From: Bacteroides sp.
GTDB lineage: Bacteria; Bacteroidota; Bacteroidia; Bacteroidales; Bacteroidaceae
Assembly (NCBI GenBank): GCA_015060735.1
Contig: SUXX01000004.1
Location: 51,398 to 115,397 of the forward strand
Length of the DNA: 64,000 bases
Direction of reading: 5' to 3'
The position numbers and the translations under genes are program-made. This document shows, one piece after another, positions 35,688 to 43,089 of this stretch. The notes under the pieces are model-generated. The model was not told the DNA's origin and ran no database searches. It worked only from the letters and a program-made list of their open reading frames with translations. Each line of letters starts with the position of its first letter. The stretch's first letter is position 1.

Positions 35688-38600
35688 TCATTTCTTCTTA
35701 CGGTTCATCCATTCATAAACAATCGGTACGATGAAGGCATTGAGGAGGGTGGATGTCAACAAACCTCCCAAGATGACCTTCGCCATCGGACTTTGGATTT
35801 CATTGCCCGGCAAGTCGCCACGGAAAGCCAACGGAATCAAGGCCAAGGCCGAACTCAAAGCCGTCATGAGAATCGGGTTGAGTCGGTCGAGCGAGCCATG
35901 CACGATGCTTTCTTCCAATGGCATACCTTCGGCACGAAGCTTGTTGTACCGGCTGATGAGCAACATACCGTTACGGGTAGCAATACCGAACAACGAGATG
36001 AAACCGATGATGGCCGGGATGCTGACTTCGCCCGTGGTGAGCATCAAGGCGAACACCCCACCAATCAAGGCCAAAGGCAAGTTAAGGAGAATCACCCCAC
36101 TCTGTGCGGCATTCTTGAACTCGGTATAAATCAAGAGGAAGATGACTACGATACTCATCAACGAAGCCAAAAGCAAGGTGCGACTTGCGGCTTCTTCGCT
36201 CTCGAACTGACCACCGAATTCCACGTGATAGCCTTCGGGCAATTTCACTTCGGCATCAATGCGTTCGCGAATGTCGTTCACCACCCCACGAAGGTCACGT
36301 CCGCTGGTGTTGGCGGAAATCACAATCTTACGCTTCACGTTCTCACGACTCACACTATTGGGGCCCATCGATGAAACCACATCCGCCACATAGCTGAGAG
36401 GGATGCGTTCACCACTTTCAGTATCAATCATCAAGTCGTTCACCTTGTCCATCTCGTCACGGACATTGTCCTTGGCACGGACGATAAGGTTGAACACTTT
36501 GCCTTGTTCATAGACTTGCGATACGGTAGCACCCGCCAAGTTCACGGCCACAAACTCGCCGAACTCCGGCATAGTCACCCCATACTTCGCCATCATTTCA
36601 CGCTTCGGAACAATCTGAAGCTGAGGACGTTCGATTTGTTGTTCCACATTGAGGTCGGCAATACCCTCGATGCCACTGATAGCGGTCTTGATGCGGTTGG
36701 CATAGAGATACATGTGATTCAAGTCATCGCCAAAAAGCTTGATGGCAATACTGGCCTTCGTACCCGAAAGCATGGCATCGATACGATGGCTGATGGGTTG
36801 ACCAAGTTCGATGTTGGCACCCGAAAGGGTATTGAGCTTGTCGCGTACTTCCTGCATCATCTCGTCCTTCGAGCGGTCCTTCAACTCGTAAGGTGCCTCG
36901 ATTTCACTTCCGTTTACCCCACGCGAGTGTTCATCCAATTCGGCACGACCTGTCTTGCGGGCCACGGTCTGGATTTCGGGAATGGAGAGCAAGAGTTCTT
37001 CGGCACGACGACCGAGCTTGTCGGATTCTTCAAGCGATACACCCGGCATGGAGGTGATATTGATGGTCAAAGAACCTTCGTTGAACGATGGCAAGAACGA
37101 GCGTCCCAATTGGAAGAAACATACCAACGCTACCACAAACAAGGCAATGGTTCCACCCAACACCCACTTGCTATACTTCAATGCCCAAAGCAAGGCACGT
37201 TCGTAATGCTTCTTCATCCATACGGCCACGAACGCTTCCTTCGGCAGACCTTCGCCCTTGTTGTTGCCCAAAAGATAGCTACAAAGCACGGGAGTCAAGG
37301 TCAATGCCACAATGGTAGAAGTAAACAACGCCACGATGAAGGCAATGCCCAGAGGCACCAACATACGACCTTCCATACCGCTCAAGAAGAACAAGGGCAC
37401 GAAGCTCACCACAATAATCAAGGTCGAGTTGAGGATAGGCATACGCACTTCTTTCGAAGCTTCGAACACCACTTCCAAAACGCCTTTACGTTCTCCTTCA
37501 GGCATGAGGCGGTTTTCACGCAAACGCTTCCACACGTTTTCCACATCGACAATGGCATCGTCCACCAACGAACCGATGGCAATCGCCATACCGCCCAAAC
37601 TCATCGTATTGATGCTCAAGCCCATGTAGTGTAAAGTCAAGATAGCCACCACCAAAGCCAATGGCAAGGTAACCAACGAAATCAAGGTGGTACGGACATT
37701 CGCCAAGAAGAGGAAAAGCACGATAATTACAAAGATAGCCCCTTCATAAAGCGATGACTTCACATTGTCAATCGAGCTATCGATGAATCGGCTCTGACGG
37801 AAGATGTCGGTCGAAATCTTCACATCGGGAGGAAGATTCTTCTGCACATCGTCGAGGGCCGCAATGAGCTTTTCGGTCAACTCGATGGTACCGGTCTGAG
37901 GTTGCTTGCTCACGGTGACGAGTACGGCAGGCTTGCCTCTTTCCGAAGCCAAACCGAGCTTCGGTTCTTGCGAGCCAATCTTCACGTCGGCCACATCTTC
38001 GAGGGTGACAGACACACCATCCACGGTCTTGATAACGGCACGCCCTATCTGTTCAACATTCGTGGTCGAGAGCATCCCACGCACAATGTATTCATTACTA
38101 TGTTCGTAGATGATACCTCCGTTCACATTCTGATTCATGTTGCGGGTCACGGCCATCACCTCGTCGAGCGACACGCCATAATGACGCATACGGGCAGGGT
38201 CTATCAACACCTGATATTCCTTGATGTCACCACCGAGAACGGACACCTGAGCCACCCCACCGGTAGAGAGCAAGCGAGGACGGATGGTCCAATCGGCTAT
38301 CGTGCGAAGGTCAATCATGGAGGTAGAATCCGAAGTCAAGCCCACAATCAGCACCTCACCCAAGATGGAGGATTGAGGACCCATGGTCGGCTTACCCACG
38401 TTTTCGGGGAGCTCTTCATTCACCAAAGAAAGTTTCTCGCTCACAATCTGACGGGCGAGATAAATGTCTGTATCCCAATCGAATTCCACCCAAACCACAG
38501 AGAAACCATTGGTCGAGGAAGAACGTACACGGCGTACGTGAGTCGCCCCGTTCACGGTTGTTTCAATCGGGAAAGTCACCAGTTGCTCCACTTCTTCGGC

Positions 38601-38771
38601 GGCCATACCATTCGCTTCGGTCATGACCACTACCGTAGGAGCCGTCAAGTCAGGAAATACATCGACTTCGGTATGATAGGCCGTATAGAAACCGCCCACC
38701 AGCAGAAGCACCGATGCCACCAACACCAAGATACGGTTGTGGAGGGAAAAATGTATGATTTTGTTCAGCAT
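35688..38771 (-). CDS. Heavy-metal RND efflux pump (CusA/CzcA family)
   Basis: A 1027-residue inner-membrane proton antiporter with the 12-helix RND layout and two large periplasmic loops. The start LNKIIHFSLHNRILVLVASVLLL and FPDLTAPTVVVMTEANGMAAEEVE are diagnostic of heavy-metal RND pumps. The helix-4 proton relay and metal-class region reads MAIAIGSLVDDAIVDVENVWKRL, with two adjacent Asp and a Glu. The metal is not certain: the relay is closer to the Cu/Ag-like than to the Zn/Co/Ni-like pattern as I remember them, but the His-rich partner proteins suit Zn, Ni, Co or Cu. Middle gene of a four-gene operon. Confidence 0.9.
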   Translation of the reverse strand: MLNKIIHFSLHNRILVLVASVLLLVGGFYTAYHTEVDVFPDLTAPTVVVMTEANGMAAEEVEQLVTFPIETTVNGATHVRRVRSSSTNGFSVVWVEFDWDTDIYLARQIVSEKLSLVNEELPENVGKPTMGPQSSILGEVLIVGLTSDSTSMIDLRTIADWTIRPRLLSTGGVAQVSVLGGDIKEYQVLIDPARMRHYGVSLDEVMAVTRNMNQNVNGGIIYEHSNEYIVRGMLSTTNVEQIGRAVIKTVDGVSVTLEDVADVKIGSQEPKLGLASERGKPAVLVTVSKQPQTGTIELTEKLIAALDDVQKNLPPDVKISTDIFRQSRFIDSSIDNVKSSLYEGAIFVIIVLFLFLANVRTTLISLVTLPLALVVAILTLHYMGLSINTMSLGGMAIAIGSLVDDAIVDVENVWKRLRENRLMPEGERKGVLEVVFEASKEVRMPILNSTLIIVVSFVPLFFLSGMEGRMLVPLGIAFIVALFTSTIVALTLTPVLCSYLLGNNKGEGLPKEAFVAVWMKKHYERALLWALKYSKWVLGGTIALFVVALVCFFQLGRSFLPSFNEGSLTINITSMPGVSLEESDKLGRRAEELLLSIPEIQTVARKTGRAELDEHSRGVNGSEIEAPYELKDRSKDEMMQEVRDKLNTLSGANIELGQPISHRIDAMLSGTKASIAIKLFGDDLNHMYLYANRIKTAISGIEGIADLNVEQQIERPQLQIVPKREMMAKYGVTMPEFGEFVAVNLAGATVSQVYEQGKVFNLIVRAKDNVRDEMDKVNDLMIDTESGERIPLSYVADVVSSMGPNSVSRENVKRKIVISANTSGRDLRGVVNDIRERIDAEVKLPEGYHVEFGGQFESEEAASRTLLLASLMSIVVIFLLIYTEFKNAAQSGVILLNLPLALIGGVFALMLTTGEVSIPAIIGFISLFGIATRNGMLLISRYNKLRAEGMPLEESIVHGSLDRLNPILMTALSSALALIPLAFRGDLPGNEIQSPMAKVILGGLLTSTLLNAFIVPIVYEWMNRKKK

Positions 38772-38788
38772 AAGTTATCTATTTTCTT

Positions 38789-38863
38789 ACCACGGATTCC
38801 ACAGATTTCCACAGATTAACAATTAATTATTCCAATCTGTGTTTATCTGTGTAATCTGTGGTG
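38789..38863. repeat. 75-bp inverted repeat (CACCACAGA family), copy D
   Basis: The left arm ACCACGGATTCCACAGATTT faces the right arm (reverse complement CACCACAGATTACACAGATA). The right arm is almost identical to the right arm of the GxxExxY element at 18881-18912. It lies in the gap between adaptor and pump genes. Confidence 0.85.
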
Positions 38864-38871
38864 CAATATTA

Positions 38872-40167
38872 TTAATGTTCATGACTATGAGCCGGAAGGG
38901 CATTGCTAGCCGAAGCCAATTTCACATGATAAGCGCCTTTCACCACGACCTTGTCGCCCGGATGAACGCCACTCAGGATTTGCACTTCCTTACCATTGCT
39001 GGCTCCCAATTTCACTTCCTGTTTTTTGTAACTTTCCTCACAATTTTGAATGTAGATGAAGTACAAGCCTTGTTCTTCGGTGAGAGCTTCTACCGGGAGG
39101 ACAATGGCATCTTCCATCTGCTTGGAGAGCAAGAAAATTTCCACAAACGAACCCGGGATGATGTCACCCTTGTTATCGAAGCTGAAGGTTACCGGTACAT
39201 AGAACGAACCTGCACCTGATGACTTGCCATAAGACAAGAGCTTGCCATTGAGAGCTTCCAATTCATACACCTGATTGTCATACGGAGTCTTGAAATTGGC
39301 CGAGGTGATGCCATTCAGATACTTGTAATAACGTTCTGATACATCGGCACGGAGGAAGAGGCGGTTATTCTGAGTTACCGTAGCAAGAGGTTGACCTACT
39401 GATACATAGTCACCTTCATTCACCAAGAGATTCTTGATGTAACCACCCATCGGAGAGGTTACGCCTACCCCATTCTTGGTTTGGTTCTTTGCCAAGGCTT
39501 CGTAGGCGAGTTTGGCGTTTTCATACTTTTCCTTGATGGCATTGAATTCCTTTTGCGATACGATTTGGCTTTCTACCAATCGGCTTGCACGGTCGAAATC
39601 AGCCTTAGCGGCTTCGTAAGCGATGCGGGCACGTTCGGCTGGATCACCGTCCTGCAACTTGCTAGCTGAGATAGACATCAAAGATGCCCCCTTGCCTACC
39701 TGCATACCTTCGGTTACCGAGCGTTGGAATGAAACGATACCCGACACATTGGCTACTACGATGCTTTCATTGCCTTGAGCTGCTTGCACCTCTCCACTCG
39801 CCTTAATGATTTGGCGGAAAGGCTTCGGCTGGATGACTTCGGACGCTACACCTGCGGCCTTGGCCTTGTGAGGAGCGAGCATGATTTCATCGGGATTCAC
39901 TCCGTGAGCATGGCCGTGGTCGTGGTCATGACCTTCGTGTGCATCGTGATTGTGGCCTTCGGCTTCGTGGTTATGACCGGCGTGAGCATCATGATTATGG
40001 TCTTCGTGTTCATGACTATGCCCTTCGTGATTGTGGGCATGTTCTTCTGTCGCATGGTTGTGCCCTTCGTGGTCGTGATGATGGCCTTCGTGGCTATGAC
40101 CCGAATTGCTTGAGCAGGAGCCTAGGAGAAACATCCCCATGACTCCCATAAAGAAAATTTTCTTCAT
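38872..40167 (-). CDS. RND periplasmic adaptor lipoprotein with His-rich metal-binding region
   Basis: A 431-residue membrane-fusion protein of the HlyD/CusB type. The signal ends in a lipobox (MFLLGSC/SSNSG). Residues about 22-90 are a low-complexity His/Asp/Glu/Asn region built of repeated GHNHE, EGHSH and DAHEGHDHDHGHAHG units, well suited to bind divalent metal before delivery. The adaptor core follows: IVVANVSGIVSFQRSVTEGMQVGKG (lipoyl-like), a helical hairpin around FNAIKEKYENAKLAYEAL, and DKVVVKGAYHVKLAS. The C-terminus is again His-rich (PAHSHEH). It links the RND pump to the TolC-like channel. Confidence 0.9.
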   Translation of the reverse strand: MKKIFFMGVMGMFLLGSCSSNSGHSHEGHHHDHEGHNHATEEHAHNHEGHSHEHEDHNHDAHAGHNHEAEGHNHDAHEGHDHDHGHAHGVNPDEIMLAPHKAKAAGVASEVIQPKPFRQIIKASGEVQAAQGNESIVVANVSGIVSFQRSVTEGMQVGKGASLMSISASKLQDGDPAERARIAYEAAKADFDRASRLVESQIVSQKEFNAIKEKYENAKLAYEALAKNQTKNGVGVTSPMGGYIKNLLVNEGDYVSVGQPLATVTQNNRLFLRADVSERYYKYLNGITSANFKTPYDNQVYELEALNGKLLSYGKSSGAGSFYVPVTFSFDNKGDIIPGSFVEIFLLSKQMEDAIVLPVEALTEEQGLYFIYIQNCEESYKKQEVKLGASNGKEVQILSGVHPGDKVVVKGAYHVKLASASNALPAHSHEH

Positions 40168-40238
40168 GATAGTATTTAATTTTTATTGTTATTGTTCTAT
40201 GAAATAAAAGCTGACATAACGTTTCGTTATCCCAGGTA

Positions 40239-40685
40239 TCAAGCAAGAACAAAAGCAGGAGGCGCACGAAGCCCCTGTATATGCCATAAGCACGTAGAAT
40301 GTAGTTTCTCTAAATAGAAATAAGAAAGATTTGCCTTCGTGTCTTTCAAAGGCAAAGGAATGGACAGAAGGTCGGCCAAAGTGTAAAGCAAGGCACAAAA
40401 GGAATAGTCAGGCGAGACATCCACCGAAGCTTTCTCGGGTGTAAGCGTCTGAAAATGAGTAACGCAATCGGAGCCACATGCATGATGGGTACCATGCGAA
40501 CAATGGCCATCATGCTGATGATGCTCGTGATGATTTCCCTCACAATGAGAAGTACATTCGCAAGCCTCCACATCGTGTTGCAAGCAAAGAATCTCCCGAT
40601 GATGATGATGGGGCAAGACCGATGCCGTCAACATCACTATGCTGACTATCATTAACATCCAGGCTATGAATCTTCTCTGCTTCAT
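40239..40685 (-). CDS. Small His/Cys-rich exported protein (DUF6769-like)
   Basis: A 148-residue protein and first gene of the metal-efflux operon. From the ATG at 40685 there is one N-terminal hydrophobic segment (FIAWMLMIVSIVMLTASVLP), then HHHHREILCLQHDVEACECTSHCEGNHHEH and HHACGSDC, a dense cluster of His and Cys. This suggests a periplasmic metal-binding or metal-sensing accessory. The track start three codons upstream is a TTG inside the -7 box and cannot be the start of an mRNA made from that promoter. DUF assignment is from memory of Bacteroidetes efflux operons; function unproven. Confidence 0.72.
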   Translation of the reverse strand: MKQRRFIAWMLMIVSIVMLTASVLPHHHHREILCLQHDVEACECTSHCEGNHHEHHQHDGHCSHGTHHACGSDCVTHFQTLTPEKASVDVSPDYSFCALLYTLADLLSIPLPLKDTKANLSYFYLEKLHSTCLWHIQGLRAPPAFVLA

Positions 40686-40691
40686 GGAGTG

Positions 40692-40722
40692 CAAAAATAG
40701 TGATTTTTAAATTATAGAACAA
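40692..40722 (-). promoter_or_regulatory. Promoter of the metal-efflux operon
   Basis: TTG (40722-40720), a 20-bp spacer, and TATTTTTG (40699-40692) on the minus strand. The expected start of transcription falls at or within a few bases of the ATG at 40685, so the mRNA may be leaderless or nearly so. Confidence 0.65.
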
Positions 40723-40756
40723 ACAATAAAATGAAAATGTCATTCGCTCCTTCATC

Positions 40757-40835
40757 GTGTCATCCTGAGCATCGCGAAGGATCTGTATACACAAGCATAA
40801 TGTATTCAGATTCTTCACTTCGTTCAGAATGACAC
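40757..40835. repeat. Dispersed inverted-repeat element, copy 4
   Basis: The most complete copy. Left arm GTGTCATCCTGAGCATCGCG AAGGATCTG; right arm AGATTCTTCACTTCGTTCAG AATGACAC. It lies between the M13 peptidase stop and the metal-efflux promoter. Confidence 0.88.
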
Positions 40836-40877
40836 GACGGGGGAAGAATGACAATTAGTATTGTTTATGTATTCCTA

Positions 40878-42899
40878 TTACCAAATCGAAGCACGCTTTT
40901 CAGGAGCGATGTACATCGGGTCGGTTTCGGTGATGCCGAATGCATCATACCATGCATTAATATGAGGCAAAGCACCATTCACACGCCAACGACCGAGTGA
41001 GTGCGGGTCGCTCTTGGTGTACACACGGATTTGTTCATCGCGGATATTGCCTGCCCATACACCCGAGTATGCCAAGAAGAAGCGTTGTTCCGGAGTGAAA
41101 CCGTCCTTTTCGGCTAACGGAGCATTCTTGGTGGCGTTCTTGAAAGCTTGGTAAGCTACTTGGAGACCACCATGGTCGGCAATGTTTTCACCGAGAGTGA
41201 GTTCGCCATTTGCTTGCAAGCCCGGGAGCACTTCGATAGCGTTGAAGTAATCCACCAATACTTTCGAACGGGCATTGAAGCGTTCAGCATCCTCAGCTGT
41301 CCACCAATCCTTGAGGTTACCTTCCTTGTCGAACTGACGACCTTGGTCGTCGAAGCCATGAGTCATTTCGTGGCCGATAACCACACCGATAGCACCGTAG
41401 TTGAAGGCATCATCGGCATTCATATCGAAGAACGGATATTGCAAGATACCTGCCGGGAAGCAGATTTCGTTGGTAGTCGGGTTGTAGTATGCGTTTACGG
41501 TCTGCGGAGTCATGTGCCATTCATCGATGTCTACCGGCTTACCAGCCTTTTCGAGCATTTCGTTCAAAGCAAATTCCTGTGCACGCTTGATGTTTGCCCA
41601 ATAAGAATCCTTTTCGATGTGGAGGGAAGAATAGTCCTTCCATTTATCAGGATAGCCCACCTTTACATAGAAGGTATTGAGCTTTTCCATCGCCTTGGCC
41701 TTGGTTTCTTCGCCCATCCATTCGAGTGCCTGGATGCGTTCGCCAAGAGCAGTCTGAAGGTTCTTCACCAACTGAACCATGCGTTCCTTTGCTGCAGCAG
41801 GGAAATACTTTTCCACATACATCTGACCTACGGCTTCGCCCAATACGCCATTCACGGTACCTACGGCCTTCTTCCAACGTGGTTGATCTTCCTTCTTGCC
41901 GGACATTACCTTGCCGTAGAATTCGAAGTTCTGAGCCACGAAAGCATCGCTCAAATAGCTAGCAGCCGAGTCGATGAGCTTCCATTGCAAGTAAGCCTTC
42001 TGCTTGTCCATCGGGAGGGAGTTGATGATAGCCACGGCTTCCTGCACCGGTTCGATTTGCGATACGTTGAGCGAAGTCACGCCCTTCACGCCTACCGCAT
42101 TGAGGTAAGCTTCCCAGTCGAAGCCCGGGATTTGCTTCTTGAGTTCATCCAAAGTCAACATGTGATAGTTGGCCGCAGGATTGCGTTGTTCTACCGCATT
42201 GAACGACTTCTTCGCCAAGCGAGTTTCGATTTCCATCACGGCTTCCATGCTCTTGGTCGCTTGCTTTTCGTCCTGACCGATGAGTTGGAACATCTTCACA
42301 ATGTGAGCCTTATAGCCATCGCGAATCTTTTTGGTAGCTTCGTCGTCTTCCAAGTAGTATTCCTTTTCACCGAGGCCGATACCGCCCTGATAGAGTTGGA
42401 AGATGTTGGTCTTGCTATCCATGATGTCGGCACCCACATAGAATTGGAAGTAAGCCGAGCCTGCGAGTTCGGCCATGGCCTGGATGATGCCTGCCTTGTC
42501 GTTGATGGCATTGATGCGGTCGAGGTCAGCTTGGATAGGTTTCATGCCGTCGGCATTCAGCTTTTCGGTGTCCATGGCGAGGTTGTAGAGGTCGCCAATC
42601 TTCTGTGCGATAGAGCCTTGCTCGTGCTGAGAGGCTGCGATTTCGCCAATCAAACCCTTGAGTTGTTCGCGGTTGTTTTCCGCCAACTGGTCGAATGTGC
42701 CGAAGCGTGAATACTCGTCTGTGAGTGGATTTGCTTTCATCCATCCGCCACAGGCATACTGATAGAAGTCAGCTCCTTTCTGAGCCGTGAGGTCCATGTT
42801 TTCAGGTCTGATTCCTGCGTTCATTTCCTTCTTTCCTTCACAACCGGTGAGTGTGGCAATGGCCATCACGGCCACCGGCAAGATTTGTTTTACGTTCAT
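40878..42899 (-). CDS. M13 family zinc endopeptidase (PepO/neprilysin-like), lipoprotein
   Basis: A 673-residue exported metallopeptidase. The lipobox is ATLTGC/EGKKE. The N-terminal M13 domain starts QKGADFYQYACGGWMKANPLTDEY, and the catalytic domain has the zinc motif VVIGHEMTHGFDDQGRQFD (HExxH) with the third ligand Glu in TLGENIADHGGLQVAYQAF. The substrate-binding NAYYNPTTNEICFPAGILQ (the NAxY-type motif) is also present. The C-terminus is near YIAPEKRASIW, the usual M13 end. It would cleave short peptides in the periplasm or at the surface. No partner genes are adjacent. Confidence 0.94.
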   Translation of the reverse strand: MNVKQILPVAVMAIATLTGCEGKKEMNAGIRPENMDLTAQKGADFYQYACGGWMKANPLTDEYSRFGTFDQLAENNREQLKGLIGEIAASQHEQGSIAQKIGDLYNLAMDTEKLNADGMKPIQADLDRINAINDKAGIIQAMAELAGSAYFQFYVGADIMDSKTNIFQLYQGGIGLGEKEYYLEDDEATKKIRDGYKAHIVKMFQLIGQDEKQATKSMEAVMEIETRLAKKSFNAVEQRNPAANYHMLTLDELKKQIPGFDWEAYLNAVGVKGVTSLNVSQIEPVQEAVAIINSLPMDKQKAYLQWKLIDSAASYLSDAFVAQNFEFYGKVMSGKKEDQPRWKKAVGTVNGVLGEAVGQMYVEKYFPAAAKERMVQLVKNLQTALGERIQALEWMGEETKAKAMEKLNTFYVKVGYPDKWKDYSSLHIEKDSYWANIKRAQEFALNEMLEKAGKPVDIDEWHMTPQTVNAYYNPTTNEICFPAGILQYPFFDMNADDAFNYGAIGVVIGHEMTHGFDDQGRQFDKEGNLKDWWTAEDAERFNARSKVLVDYFNAIEVLPGLQANGELTLGENIADHGGLQVAYQAFKNATKNAPLAEKDGFTPEQRFFLAYSGVWAGNIRDEQIRVYTKSDPHSLGRWRVNGALPHINAWYDAFGITETDPMYIAPEKRASIW

Positions 42900-43089
42900 A
42901 TCTCTCTATTTCTTTTTATTATCAAGGCCGCAAAGGTACTATTTTTATTTGAACAGGTATTAAAAATGCCCAATAAAAGCTTTTAATAGCTTACACTATC
43001 ACTAAACAGTTTCCTTACGAACCAATGAGACCTACCATTCGCATGAATAGTAGGTCTCGAACCCATAAATCAGCCCTAGGCTGTTCTAT

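Noticed and set aside
39900-40110. Separate plus-strand ORF opposite the His-rich adaptor region
   Set aside because: Low-complexity Val/Met/Phe product is the complement of the His/Asp repeat; not a gene.
41148-42710. 520-residue plus-strand ORF opposite the M13 peptidase
   Set aside because: Complement shadow of a well-conserved zinc peptidase; no recognisable motif.
43027-43062. Terminator after the fimbrial operon (GAGACCTAC...GTAGGTCTC)
   Set aside because: The stem is good, but no T-run follows on the minus strand; it could be a hairpin of another kind, so I did not list it as a terminator.
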